Part shown: positions 34,301-45,100 of the stretch, one piece after another | Layout: the number at the start of each line of letters is the position of its first letter | How positions within the stretch are numbered: the stretch's first letter is position 1 | NCBI GenBank assembly: GCA_965248935.1 | Contig: OZ252214.1 | Span: 1,488,001-1,552,000 of the forward strand | Direction of reading: 5' to 3' | Origin: G032773895 sp965248935 | GTDB taxonomy: Bacteria > Pseudomonadota > Gammaproteobacteria > Pseudomonadales > Cellvibrionaceae | Length of the DNA stretch: 64,000 bases | The notes under the pieces: generated by a model | What the model was told of the DNA's origin: nothing | Seen by the model: the letters and a program-made list of their open reading frames with translations, nothing else | The model's database searches: none | Translations under genes and position numbers: made by a program

Positions 34301-36408
34301 CCCTCGGTTACATTCGTCACCACGGTCAAAATGGTGCGGATTTGTCGAGTCAGGTTATCCGCCAATTCGTTCACGCTTTCTATTAAGCCTTTCCAAATAC
34401 CTTCGGCATTCGGCATATTGGCCTGCCCTCCCAGTTTACCCTCCGTACCCACTTCTCTAGCAACATTGGTAACCTGATTCGCATAGAGGGATAGCGTATC
34501 GATCATGGAGTTAATGGTTTCTTTCAAAGCCAGTACTTCACCTTGCGCATCCACCGTAACTTTCTGTTCGAGGTTCCCCTCTACCACAGCCTGCGCTACA
34601 CGAGCAATATCCCGCACTTGGCCCGCTAAGTTTGCCGATAATTTATTCACATTAAACGTTAGATCACCCCAGGCACCTGTTACGCCCGGTACTTCCGCTT
34701 GAGCGCCCAATTTACCTTCGGTACCCACTTCTTGCGCAACACGTGTCACCTCAGAAGCAAACTGAATGAGCTTATCCACCATGATATTAACCGTGTCTTT
34801 CAGTTCGAGAACTTCACCACGCGCATCCACCGTAATTTTCTGGCTAAGGTCGCCATTGGCTACCGCTGTCGCTACTGTGGCAATATTTCGTACCTGATTA
34901 GTCAAGTTGTCCGCCATGCCGTTTACGTTATCCGTTAGCTCTCGCCAAGCTCCAGATATATTGCGTACGTCCGCCTTACCACCCAGCTTACCCTCAGTTC
35001 CCACTTCCTGCGCCACTCGTGTTACCTCGGAAGCAACTTGAGTAAGCTTGCCCACCATAGTATTGGTGGCATCTTTCAGTTCGAGCATTTCACCACGTGC
35101 ATCCACCGTAATCTTTTGGTTCAAGTCGCCATTTGCCACCGCCGTCGCCACAATGGTAATGCTTCGCACCTGATTAGTCAGATTGTCTGCCATGTTATTC
35201 ACATTGTTGGTTAGCTCTTGCCAAACGCCCACCGCTCCAGGCACATCAGCTTTACCTCCAAGTTGACCATCGGTCCCTACTTCGCGCGTCACGCGCGCCA
35301 CTTCCGATGAGAGTTGCATTAAGCTGTCTACCATCGTATTCATTGTGTCTTTTAATTCCAGTACTTCACCCTGCGCATCAACGGTAATTTTTTGTGTTAA
35401 GTCTCCCTTTGCCACGGCGGTAGCAACTGTGGTGATATTCCGTACCTGATTAGTCAAATTATCCGCCATACCGTTTACACTGTTGGTCAATTCCTGCCAT
35501 ACCCCGGCCACATCAGATACATCCGCCTTACCTCCAAGCTTTCCACCCGTGCCCACTTCACGGGCCACCCGTGTTATCTCCGAAGAAAACCGAGCCAGCC
35601 TTTCCACCATTCTGTTGATGGTTTCTTTTAGCTCAAGAACTTCACCGCTTGCTTGAACAGTAATACGCTTGCCCAAGTCACCATCCGCTACCGCTGTGGC
35701 CACTGTGGTAATATTTCGAACTTGGCCTGTAAGGTTGTTAGCCATGCCGTTCACATTGTTCGTCAATTCCAACCACACACCGGATGCACCACGAATACGT
35801 GCTTGCCCCCCAAGCTTCCCGTCGGTGCCCACTTCCAAAGCAATACGAGTTATTTCTGATAAGAAATTATTTAACAGCTCAATCATTTGGTTAGTCGTTT
35901 TCGCTACTCGTAAGAATTCACCCCGCAAGGGCCTGCCTTCAATTTCCAGTGACATTGGCTCACTTAAATCGCCTTTGGCAATGGCGGTCACCACTCGTCC
36001 TAATTCACTGACGGGTTCAGCCATACCTTCAATCGTTGAGTTATAGGCCACAACCGTATTTGCCCAATCACCTTTTGCTGCACTTACCGATACTCGTTGG
36101 CTTAACTTACCTTCACGACCCACGGCTTTATTTACCCGCTCAAACTCTTTGAGTATAATTTGGTTAAGTTCAACTGATTCATTAAACGCACGCGCAATTT
36201 CACCGGCAATACCCGTTTTATTTTCCGGTAGACGAATAGAAAAATTACCATTTCGGTAGGCTCTCAGCGCCTTCAATAAAGCAAAGTGATCAACCGTTTC
36301 ACTTTTATCTTTCCACTCTTGCAATGCGCTCAAAAGTTGCTCTGAACTCACTTGCTGAATATTCACTCCGTTTGAGCGTTTACTTTCCGGTGTACTCGTC
36401 TTTGCCAT
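31348..36408 (-). CDS. Soluble multi-HAMP hybrid histidine kinase with three receivers
   Basis: A protein of about 1686 residues without membrane segments. The N-terminal 700 residues hold seven units of about 92 residues, each with EVG(T).GKLGG.A.V...G.W..LT..VN.MA.NLT.QVR followed by VATAVA.GDL...I.V.A.GE...LK...N.M: a HAMP array as in group III (Nik1-type) kinases. A GAF domain (about 745-890), a long coiled coil, HisKA with the H-box FLANMSHELRTPLNSL, and HATPase follow. Three receiver domains then hold DIKLP, DLILP and DIMMP at their phospho-Asp sites. GTG at 36420 is in frame, but GAGGTGG is 8 bases before ATG 36408, which is preferred. The likely input is a cytosolic partner. Confidence 0.9.
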   Translation of the reverse strand: MAKTSTPESKRSNGVNIQQVSSEQLLSALQEWKDKSETVDHFALLKALRAYRNGNFSIRLPENKTGIAGEIARAFNESVELNQIILKEFERVNKAVGREGKLSQRVSVSAAKGDWANTVVAYNSTIEGMAEPVSELGRVVTAIAKGDLSEPMSLEIEGRPLRGEFLRVAKTTNQMIELLNNFLSEITRIALEVGTDGKLGGQARIRGASGVWLELTNNVNGMANNLTGQVRNITTVATAVADGDLGKRITVQASGEVLELKETINRMVERLARFSSEITRVAREVGTGGKLGGKADVSDVAGVWQELTNSVNGMADNLTNQVRNITTVATAVAKGDLTQKITVDAQGEVLELKDTMNTMVDSLMQLSSEVARVTREVGTDGQLGGKADVPGAVGVWQELTNNVNNMADNLTNQVRSITIVATAVANGDLNQKITVDARGEMLELKDATNTMVGKLTQVASEVTRVAQEVGTEGKLGGKADVRNISGAWRELTDNVNGMADNLTNQVRNIATVATAVANGDLSQKITVDARGEVLELKDTVNIMVDKLIQFASEVTRVAQEVGTEGKLGAQAEVPGVTGAWGDLTFNVNKLSANLAGQVRDIARVAQAVVEGNLEQKVTVDAQGEVLALKETINSMIDTLSLYANQVTNVAREVGTEGKLGGQANMPNAEGIWKGLIESVNELADNLTRQIRTILTVVTNVTEGNLTGNIDIVARGEVETLKNGLNQMIRTLKETSEVNTEQDWLKTNLSNFSQLMQGSKDLQSLADLVIRELCSAINAQHGVFYLLNEGDEENSKDAELALLASYAYHERKSVANSFEIGQGLVGQAAREKKRILVHNVPEDYIKIGSGLGDAAPLNVVVLPVLFEGELISVIELAAFGPFSDNVLNFLDQLAVSLGVVANTVKASTQTVNLLNASQSLSQELQNQQMELTETNQKLEAQARNLLESESELKNQQEELQQTNEELEEKSRVLIDQKREVEKKNREIEEAKVQLEEKAQQLAVSSKYKSEFLANMSHELRTPLNSLMVLSDGLRKNIDKNLNDKQIEKMNTIHDSGIELLELINEILDLSKIEAGKMSIQVGDIFMQRIQDWALRGFQQMAENKELEFIATLGKNLPPAIRTDEKRLQQVIKNFLSNALKFTEKGRIALHIGVASDGWSEQQETLNHAPIVVAFAVTDTGIGIAQDKHQLIFEAFQQEDGTTSRRYGGTGLGLSISREIAELLGGEIVLESIVGKGSTFTLFLPQTYQRPSHLDDYSSKPILPGIPLQRQIENTPVVEQSMKEVDDDRVNIKANDRTVLIIEDDISFAKILLEQAREKGYKGIVATRGDSGLYCAKEYQPDAIILDIKLPIMNGWTILDRVKHDPKIRHIPIQVVSVDDVSQRGLKQGAIACLQKPLDETRLKKIFQRIDHFKSQKVKQMLVVEDNESQRQAIIDLIGNGDVHVIAVGSAEEGIAALEEQEFHCLVLDLILPNMSGIEMVEKIKEQPQLNSLPIIVYTGKEISEEEEIRLRAVAETIIVKNVKSPERLLDETALFLHRVEANLPEPKRQMLQQVHENDPQLSGRKILIVDDDVRNIFTLTSIFEAHDSVTLYAESGKQALDVLKSNSDIEIVLMDIMMPEMDGYEAIRRIRQMPEIHDIPIIAVTAKAMREDREKCLEAGASDYIVKPVDTEQLLSLVRVWLYKEQH

Positions 36409-36632
36409 CAGTCTTACCACCTCTTTATTTTATGTTTAGTCAATCGTACATTATAATTTTGAAATAGCTGATCGAATTTAAAATACAGTTAAACGATAAA
36501 GCCTGTTGCGATAGGCATAATCGAATATATTTTTATGTGCCATACTTATTTAGAATCAGTGGCATAAAAACAAAAACATGACCTTACTTTAAGCAGTATC
36601 ATCAGCTCTGAAAAAAACCAACAATAAATACA

Positions 36633-37205
36633 CTACAAATCGATTAAATCTTTCTCGTTGTTAAACGAACGCCAAGTTTTATGCAAACCCAAAAGCTTAT
36701 TAATAACGTCCTGCAATGCAGGTTTTGACAATTCTGGCACCGAGGATTGAATTTTTTTTAACGGGTCAACAAAGTCAGAAGAAATGTTTTTTAAATTTCC
36801 TTCAAGGCTTGTCAAGCATTTAATTTTTCTAGATTGGTTAACAAAAAAACTTACTTTACGATAAACCATTTCGGTATCCAGCGGCTTCAGCAAAAAATCC
36901 ACTGCACCATATTGATAGGCGCGTAATGTTTCATTTTCACTAAAAATCTTCCCGGTGACCATAATCACAGGAATACCAGCGTGAGCTGGCGCCTGGCTCA
37001 TTGTTTGCAAGAATTCGAAGCCATCCATCTCCGGCATACTGACATCAAGCAATATACAGTTGATATCTTCTTCCATCATTTTTCTCAATGCCTGTTTAGC
37101 CGAAGAAGCTTTAATCAAGTTGGCATCCAATGTTTTTAGTATTTCTTCCAACGCAACCAAACCGGAGAGTTGATCATCCACTAACAGAATATTAATTGAG
37201 TGCAT
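36633..37205 (-). CDS. Response regulator, receiver domain with short C-terminal tail
   Basis: Residues 1-125 form a receiver: ILLVDDQ (acid pair at 10-11), ILLDVSMPEMDGFEFL with the phospho-Asp at about 54, MVTG and LLKPLD with the conserved Lys. The remaining 65 residues are helical and contain no DNA-binding motif. It probably relays phosphate or binds one of the hybrid kinases in this cluster. It begins 51 bases after the preceding regulator gene. Confidence 0.88.
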   Translation of the reverse strand: MHSINILLVDDQLSGLVALEEILKTLDANLIKASSAKQALRKMMEEDINCILLDVSMPEMDGFEFLQTMSQAPAHAGIPVIMVTGKIFSENETLRAYQYGAVDFLLKPLDTEMVYRKVSFFVNQSRKIKCLTSLEGNLKNISSDFVDPLKKIQSSVPELSKPALQDVINKLLGLHKTWRSFNNEKDLIDL

Positions 37206-37256
37206 AGTCGTTATTTTTCCTATTTTTTAAATTTTATTACCTTTTTTGCAATAGGC

Positions 37257-37700
37257 TCAGTAGTATTTCAATTGAGAAACATACCACCACGCCTCAATAA
37301 AAAGGCTACAGACCCGCGTAAACTCATCCAATTCTGCATTCTTTTGGATATAAGCATTGCAACCCAGAGCGATACACTGATAATAATCACGCTGGGAAAC
37401 AGAGCCAGAACACATTAATATAGGAATATGTTTGCTGCGATCATCTTCACGTAAAGTTTTGAGTACCTCAATGCCATTTACACCCGGCAACCCGATATCT
37501 AAAATAATTAAATTTGGAACGGCATAGTTTGTATCAACGAACTGATTTTGCTTTAACGTCCAATCAATCACGTCCTGCCCTAGAGCAAGATGTGTATATT
37601 CGCCGTTGTACCCCATATCTTCAAATACCTTCTCCATGACACGAACATCACATTTGTCATCCTCACCCAAAAGTAACGAAAATCCCGTAAATTTATACAT
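37257..37700 (-). CDS. Single-domain response regulator (Rcp1-like)
   Basis: The 147-residue protein is a receiver only: LLGEDDKCD, NLIILDIGLPGVNGIEVL with the phospho-Asp at about 69, MCSGSVSQRD and IQKNAELDEF. This form, with an insertion before the phospho-Asp strand, is typical of regulators paired with CheB-CheR-PAS or phytochrome-like kinases. It lies 18 bases after the CheB-CheR-kinase gene, so the two are cotranscribed. Confidence 0.88.
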   Translation of the reverse strand: MYKFTGFSLLLGEDDKCDVRVMEKVFEDMGYNGEYTHLALGQDVIDWTLKQNQFVDTNYAVPNLIILDIGLPGVNGIEVLKTLREDDRSKHIPILMCSGSVSQRDYYQCIALGCNAYIQKNAELDEFTRVCSLFIEAWWYVSQLKYY

Positions 37701-37718
37701 CTACAAATCTCAACCTTT

Positions 37719-40700
37719 TTAATTCGTGATTCTATTCATTGGAATTTGAATGGTAAATACACTCCCTTGCTCCCGTACAGAGTCACACCTTATTTCACCG
37801 TAATGTTGTTCAATCAAAATTTTACAAATGGACAAACCAATGCCACTGCCTTCGTATTGGTCTTTTGTCACCAAGCGTTTAAATGGTTTAAAGACATTAC
37901 TAGCCAACTTAGAATCAAAGCCTATGCCATTATCTTTAATATGAATAAGGCAATTCCCGGCGTTAACCTCATGAGTAATAATGATGCTTTTTTCTTTTTT
38001 GTTATTATATTTACATGCATTTCCAATTAAATTTTGAAACACATGAATTAACATACCTCTATCACCAGGTACGCTAGGTAATTCATCACGCTGTACATCC
38101 ACATTTTTTTCAGAAATAGTATGAGAATTTAATTCAAGTGCAGCCATCATGGCATCGTTTAAATCCACAGTCGTCTCGTTTTTCTTTTCCGAGCTAACCC
38201 GAGAAAAACGAATGACGTCATCTATTAAGTGTTTCAAACTATCCATATGTTTACGTAGATCATCCATCTCCTCGTGAACGGCAGACTCTTCCTTATTATC
38301 TAGTGCCTCCTTCAAAAAACCAAGACTATGATTAGCATGTCGTAGCGGCGCCTTTAAATCATGCGAAACAATATGGGCAAATTCTTCAAGAATCTCATTT
38401 GAACAGGACAACTCCTTCATTTGACTTTTAAGTTCTTGTTCAAACTGCATAAATCGGTTGACATCAACAAGCTGGCCAGAAAAGCGCTCAAGTTCTTTAT
38501 TTCCCTGCTGTTGCTTTTCAAAATGTCCCTTGCAAAGTACCCAGTAATAACTGCCGTTAGCTGTTTCCAAAGGAAGTATTTGCTCAAAGACCTGACTGGA
38601 TATTCGATGTTTATCAAAGAGGCTTATAAACTCCTCATATCTTTGTCCTAAAAGCATTCTCCAATCCAGATTACTTTCAGACGAATAACCTAATAAATTC
38701 TGAGTTTGATGACCGATATAAACACTGTCTTCTTCCCAAACCCACTCTATGTATCCGTCCGTCAAATTGTCCAGCAACGTTTGAAGGCGATTCTCACTCT
38801 GCGCCATACGGGCCTGGGCGGAATACATTTTAGAAATATTGGTAAATGTTAAAATAACACCTCGCGGTTCGGCTTTATCAAGTTCCGTAGGTTCTAATCG
38901 TTGAATTTGTAATTGGTATGCTTCGTTTTTGTCTTTAATAAATTCTTTTTCGATCAACCCACCCTCATTTAACACCTGATTCACTTCCGCAAGCAATTGC
39001 TGCACCACACTGCCACTGGCAGTCGCAAATGGTCTTCCTATATCTGCGGGGGACAAATCAAGAAGCTGTGTCACTGACTGTGAATATTTACGAATATTCA
39101 AATGCATATCAAGAAAGAGAATATTAATTCCAGACGTTTCTACAATACTTTTTTCGTCCGCCTCTGCTTCTGCTTGCTCTTTGGTTTTGAATTCAGTATT
39201 GACAATAAGCAATTCTTCATTAACGAATTGTAATTCTTCGTTAGTTGTTTGTAGTTCTTCGTTGGTGGCCATCAACTCTTCATTAGTCGCCTGCAATTCC
39301 TCATTACTTATTTCAAGTTCTTCTACTGTTGTTTGCAAACTCTCCCGAGTATGTTGAAGCTCACCCTCTAGCTCTTTTAGGCGTTTTAACGAATAATTGT
39401 CATGCGTCACTATGGACGACGATGAATCAGAAATTTCTAATGAACTTTCTTCATTACCAACGGATAAAGAAACCAACATATAGTCAATATCTATCGGAGC
39501 ATTAGATAATGGGTAAATCTCAACATCCACGGTATCATGATGAACAAAGCCGGGCACATCTAGGCTTTTAACAGGTTTGCGCTCTTCTTTAACCTGACTG
39601 ATCATATGCATAATAACAATTTTGGCTGAATCGCCTAAAAAAGACCGTAGATTCAAGCTAGCCATACCAATATCAAAACTGAGAAACTCTCCTGCCTGGC
39701 CAAAAATATGTAGAATATTCGCATTATCATCGATTAATACGCTAGGAGGCACAAAACGCTGCAACAAAATGTCCAGCGCTTTTTGTCTTTTAAGACCGGC
39801 CATTGAACCATTGTTATCTTCTGTTTTATTTTGAATCCGTTCTATTTTTTTAAATTTTGAATTTCCATTAACATTGATATTAAGCCGATAATTAGATTCA
39901 CGCTTTTTCTGAAATATTTTATTTTTGGTATCTACTGTTCTGTAATCTTCTTCGTGTCGTCCTAACGACTCACTGGAGCCAAGAAAAAGCGTGCCGTCAT
40001 GCTTGAGTGCAAAAGTAAAAAGGCTAAGAACACGCTGTTGGGCACTTTGATTAAAATAAATTAGTGCATTTCGGCAGGTTAATAAATGAATTTTAGTGAA
40101 AGGTGGATCATCAAGTAAATTGTGCTGCGCAAAAATAATATTGCGCCGCAATTTTTTATCAACTTGATAAAACCCTTCTGCATTTTTCGTTAAATAACGT
40201 TCCCGACGCTGTTTATTAATACCCTCTATGTCTTCCAGGCTATAGATGCCCCTAGCAGCATGGTCAATGAATTTTTGGTGAATATCCGTCGCAAATATTC
40301 GGAATTTTATTTTAAAATTTTCTTTTTCAAGTATTTCGTTAAGCAATATCGCTAATGTATAAGCTTCTTGCCCAGTGGCGCAGGCAGCCACCCAAAGACG
40401 AAGCTCTTCTTCTTGGCTAAATTTATTAAGTAAACGTAAAATTTCACTACGCAAAGAATTAAAAGCTGATGCATCTCTAAAAAAACCTGTTACACCAATC
40501 AATAAATCTTGGTAGAGCGCATCCAGCTCATTACGATTATCCAATAAAATATTGGTATATTCCTGTAGAGTACAGCCTTGCATATTTAAGCGGCGCTCTA
40601 TGCGTCGGGTAATAATTGATGGTTTGTAATGTGAAAGATCTAAGCCATAACGGCTATCTAGTAGCAGCGCTGTTTCAGCAAAGTGATTTTTTTCAAAATT

Positions 40701-41474
40701 GGCCGAATTGGTGGTAATTTGCTTAACCACTGAAGAAGTTTTCGCCACATACTTTACCAAGACCAAAGGCATCTCAGAAGGTTTCAAAATTAAATCAAAC
40801 TTGCCGGTAGAAATTGCACTGTTGGGCATACCATCGAACAACGCCGAATCTGGTTTTTGAACCAGTACCATACCGCCATTATCATGAACAATGCTTGCGC
40901 CAACAGAACCGTCTGCCCCAGTGCCAGAAAGAATTATAGCGACACATCGCTCTTGATAACTTTCCGCCATGGAACGAAAAAATGTGTTGATAGGCAAATT
41001 TAATGCTTCGGCATTGGTACGTTCAGTCAGTAACAATTCGCCGTTAGATACAATCATTTCCTTTTTAGGGGGCAACAAATAAATAGTATTTTCTTCCAAT
41101 ACCATTCTATCTTCAGACATCTGTACGGGAATAGACGTTTTTCGCCTCAGTAATTCGTCCATAACACTGCAATAATCTGGTGAAAGGTGTTGGATAATGA
41201 CAAAAACCATTCCAGGTTGGAGCGGCATAGTTTCGATCAAGTCCTGCAAAGCTTCCAGCCCACCCGCCGAAGCACCAATACCAACAATATACTCAGGTTT
41301 ATTACCCGTTTTGACTATCTCATGGGTTGTATGGCAGCCATCAATGGTAATGTTATTTTTCTCGGTCTGATCAACGATTACGCTTGCTTTATTTTCTGAG
41401 GATTCATCTAAATTACGAGAAAAATCAGAAATCGTATTCTGAGAGTATTTTTTATTAGAAAGATCTCCAGTCAT
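37719..41474 (-). CDS. CheB-CheR-PAS-histidine kinase fusion
   Basis: The 1251-residue soluble protein runs: CheB methylesterase (about 60-245; nucleophile in GIGASAGG, His in IIQHLSPDY, Asp in SGTGADGSVG); CheR methyltransferase (about 265-530; VAACATGQEAYTLAI for SAM binding); a coiled coil of EEL..TNEEL heptads (about 700-770); PAS domains (about 775-1000); HisKA with the H-box FAHIVSHDLKAPLRH; HATPase to the end. All catalytic landmarks are present. Such fusions occur outside chemotaxis operons and couple the two enzyme modules to a kinase; some sense metabolites or direct development and stress responses. It is first in a tight run with two receivers. Confidence 0.9.
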   Translation of the reverse strand: MTGDLSNKKYSQNTISDFSRNLDESSENKASVIVDQTEKNNITIDGCHTTHEIVKTGNKPEYIVGIGASAGGLEALQDLIETMPLQPGMVFVIIQHLSPDYCSVMDELLRRKTSIPVQMSEDRMVLEENTIYLLPPKKEMIVSNGELLLTERTNAEALNLPINTFFRSMAESYQERCVAIILSGTGADGSVGASIVHDNGGMVLVQKPDSALFDGMPNSAISTGKFDLILKPSEMPLVLVKYVAKTSSVVKQITTNSANFEKNHFAETALLLDSRYGLDLSHYKPSIITRRIERRLNMQGCTLQEYTNILLDNRNELDALYQDLLIGVTGFFRDASAFNSLRSEILRLLNKFSQEEELRLWVAACATGQEAYTLAILLNEILEKENFKIKFRIFATDIHQKFIDHAARGIYSLEDIEGINKQRRERYLTKNAEGFYQVDKKLRRNIIFAQHNLLDDPPFTKIHLLTCRNALIYFNQSAQQRVLSLFTFALKHDGTLFLGSSESLGRHEEDYRTVDTKNKIFQKKRESNYRLNINVNGNSKFKKIERIQNKTEDNNGSMAGLKRQKALDILLQRFVPPSVLIDDNANILHIFGQAGEFLSFDIGMASLNLRSFLGDSAKIVIMHMISQVKEERKPVKSLDVPGFVHHDTVDVEIYPLSNAPIDIDYMLVSLSVGNEESSLEISDSSSSIVTHDNYSLKRLKELEGELQHTRESLQTTVEELEISNEELQATNEELMATNEELQTTNEELQFVNEELLIVNTEFKTKEQAEAEADEKSIVETSGINILFLDMHLNIRKYSQSVTQLLDLSPADIGRPFATASGSVVQQLLAEVNQVLNEGGLIEKEFIKDKNEAYQLQIQRLEPTELDKAEPRGVILTFTNISKMYSAQARMAQSENRLQTLLDNLTDGYIEWVWEEDSVYIGHQTQNLLGYSSESNLDWRMLLGQRYEEFISLFDKHRISSQVFEQILPLETANGSYYWVLCKGHFEKQQQGNKELERFSGQLVDVNRFMQFEQELKSQMKELSCSNEILEEFAHIVSHDLKAPLRHANHSLGFLKEALDNKEESAVHEEMDDLRKHMDSLKHLIDDVIRFSRVSSEKKNETTVDLNDAMMAALELNSHTISEKNVDVQRDELPSVPGDRGMLIHVFQNLIGNACKYNNKKEKSIIITHEVNAGNCLIHIKDNGIGFDSKLASNVFKPFKRLVTKDQYEGSGIGLSICKILIEQHYGEIRCDSVREQGSVFTIQIPMNRITN

Positions 41475-41744
41475 AGAATACGAGCCCCCTGCCCATAACT
41501 ATTCATTTAGACGCCTTGGCGCAAAAATTTACATCATGATTATCACGAGAGAACAGATATAAAAAATATAAACTATTAGATTCTAATCTGCTATACGTTT
41601 AAATATGCGCTAGTTGGGTATTAATGAACTAACTGGCATCCAATTTTAGCATAGGGTATTAAATTTAAAATCTTTCTGGAGCATGAAACAACATACTGGC
41701 GTATCATACATAGATCTTGCAAATAATTTGTGTACTTACCTTGT

Positions 41745-41992
41745 TTAAGTATGCTCTTTCGAGCAATCATTAAATTCATTTATAAAATAATTCAGGGCCG
41801 CTTTCCAATTTCTGATAGGCACGGTAACCCAAAGCATTTCACGGGGCAGACTCTCCGCTTTTTCTAGACACCTCTTATCGTCAGGAAAATCATTTTCTTG
41901 GCGGAACCATTCGTTAAAAACAGTTTATGTTTTTTAACGGTTTTACAAATCATACTATTAAGCAATTCAACAGCATTGGTGGTATAGAGAAC
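41745..41992 (-). pseudogene. IS256-family transposase, C-terminal remnant
   Basis: On the minus strand VLYTTNAVELLNS matches the IS256 signature YTTNAIE.LN, then FLTNGSAKK, and after a frameshift WVTVPIRNWKAALNYFINEF, the usual end of IS256 transposases. The catalytic core is absent. The rest of the gap 41475-42110 holds no other recognised feature. Confidence 0.85.
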
Positions 41993-42110
41993 TTTCTAAT
42001 ACCTGAAGGATAATTAAATAACCTGTTGAGATTATTCCAATAAGTACCTCAGAAACAATTTATCGGCAAAATATTTGTATCCCAGTATTCTGTTAATAAA
42101 TCAACGATGG

Positions 42111-45100
42111 CTAACTCAATGTACTCAAGGCTTCTTTAACATCCTTTCTTTCCAAAACATAATCAATACTCCTTGCCAATAGTTGACTGGAAAGCTCATC
42201 CTTATTGAGAAAATCAAAAATATCTGTATTGAGAAAATCAGTATCTAATCCAGTTTCAGAATATCCCGAGAGAATAACCACTGGTGTATCAATATTGGCG
42301 TATCGCATTTTCTCCGTAAAATCCTTCGCAGTACCTCCGGCCAAATTATAATCAACCAGACATATATCTATGGAGTTTTTTGACGCGAACTCCACCGCCT
42401 CATCTATTTCAGCGCAGGCCATAACATTGAATGCTCTATCGTTTACCGCAGAAAGTAGTTTTTTTACTCTTTTTCGATCAAAGATATCGTCATCTAAGAG
42501 CAGAACTTTCACATCATCATTTTTGACAATTCGTTTGTGAAGCCGCTCTGACCTGTTTAATAATGAACTTCTAAGTTGATCTTGGGCGCGTTGTAAAGCA
42601 CTTTCAACAAATTTCAACCGAGAGATATTCGTTAATGTAATTAATACACCCATCTGGGTTGAATTTTGAGATTTATGATAAGGGAGTATTCTCACTAATA
42701 ACGAATGATCTTGGGCGCTCACGATATCTTTTTCCACAACCTGCCCATCACCACTGACTTTTGCGATATCGGCTAAAAATTCGCTGTATACGAGTTCATG
42801 GGAGATATGGTGAAATGGGCGCCCAATATCTGAATGCCTTACATTGACATATTTCGCAACCCAAGGAGTATATTTTCGGATAGATAATTGCTCATCCAAA
42901 AATATTATTCCAATATCCGTCGAATTCATAACACTGTCTAAATCACTATTTGATTCGGTAAGTTCAACTATTTTTTCCTGATATTCACTGTTTACAGTGT
43001 AAAGTTCTTCATTTACAGATTGTAACTCTTCATTGGTACTTTGCAGTTCCTCATTCGCTGACATCAGCTCTTCATTCGCTGACTGCAACTCCTCATTAGT
43101 TGTTTCCAACTCTTCTATCGTGACCTGAAGATGCTCTTGTTTTTTTATCAATTCTTGCTCTAAGTCATAAATTCTTTGCTTACTTTGCTCGGTAGCGTCA
43201 AACGTAATTTTTTTAGGTAGCCGCTCTTGACCTTCGCTATTTTCATATCGAATAAATTGAACCGCATAAAACTTTGGGGCATTCGAAATTTCACTTCCTT
43301 TAATACAAAAGATAGACAAATCAATAAGTACTTGTTCCGTTTTGGAGATATTGAGCATCACGTCTTTATAGAAAACATCATCTTCATTTTTTTCACACCT
43401 AAACAATGCGGTAGAAATAGCAACATTAAGGTCGTCCACTACCATATCTTTAATATTATTACTAATCTTTCCAGCTATCACACCCTTAGTATAAAAAGAC
43501 ACATCACCATATACATGCACCGCATCAAACATTTCATTGAGTACAATGCAGTCTGGCGCATACTCAGCAATCAGTCTCTCTAATACCGGCGTTAATTGGT
43601 TAGTTAAACTCAACCTATTTATTTTTATGGATGAAGAAACCGGCACCATAGTCATTGAACTATGCCCCAATAAACTATCATTTAAAGGTGGCATATTTCC
43701 AATCGGGATATGCATATTGCTTATTTTCCTATAAATTTTTGATCTTTCTTCAACTGTTTCAAAATGACTCTTTAAATCTCCTAATAATTCTGAACTCCCA
43801 AGAAACAGATACCCATCTCTCCTTAAGGAAAAATACAATGAGGAAAGCACTTTTTTTTGTGCTGCATGTTGAAAATAAATTAAAACATTTCGGCAGCTCA
43901 CCAAATCAATATTTGAGAATGGAGGATCATCTATCATGTTGTGTGCAGCAAATATAACCATTTGCCTTATTGAGGGAAGGATTTCGTAGTTTTTTTCCTT
44001 TTCAGTAAAATATTTTTCAAGTCTTTCAGTTGAGATATCTTGAATAATTTCAGGAGAAAAGTCCCCGACACTGGCTTCAGCTATAGCGTCTTCGTCAACA
44101 TCTGTGGCAAATATCTTAATATTTATATCTAGTTTTTTTTGTTTTATATATTCATCAGCAATAATCGCCAATGAATAGGCTTCTTCGCCAGAGGAACAAC
44201 CAGCCACCCAAAAACGCACATCCTTTCGCTTGGCATGACACTCATCAATTATTTTTGGAATAACAGCCTGGGTTAATAGACTAAACGCCTCATCGTCCCT
44301 AAAAAAACGAGTGACGCCAATTAATAGATCTTTACTTAAGATTTGAAGTTCTCGTGGCGACTCCAATAACAAACGTAAATACGCTTCTAAATTATTCAAT
44401 TGGTTTAGACCAATACGGCGCTCAATTCTCCGAGCAACTGTTGACGCTTTGTATTGCGAAAAATTAATTGAAGATTGAGATTCCAGAATTTTAAATATCT
44501 CATTTAATATATTGCCATCTTCTGGGATAGATTTTTTTAGAGCAGAGCCCTTCCCTGAAATAGACGGATGCTTAATGAATTGAACAAGGTTTTCACCCAT
44601 ATCTCTTGGTTGAAGTAACAAATCAGCCAAACCAGTATTATACGCACTAATGGGCATACCATTAAATTTGGCGGAACTAGGCTCTTGAACAATAACCAAA
44701 CCACCAGACTCTTTTAATGCTTTGACGCCTCTGGTTCCATCACTTCCCGTTCCCGATAGCACAATTCCAATGGCTTGGTGTTGCTGATCCTCAGCCAAAG
44801 AGCGCAGAAATATATCAATGGGCATATGCACATTTTCATCGGGCATTTGCTCTGAAATTTGCAGGCGTCCTTCGGTAATCAGCATATTTTTTCGCGGGGG
44901 CATTAAATACACAGTATTTTTTTTAAGCCGGACTCCATCATTTGCTTGATATATTGGCATAGATGTATGCTTACTTAGCAGCTCAGGCATCATGCTTTTA
45001 AAATCAGGAGATAAATGTTGTGCAACCACAAAAGCTGCACCAATATTATTTGGGAGGTAGCTAAAAAATTCTTCTAGTGCTTCTAGCCCCCCGGCAGATG

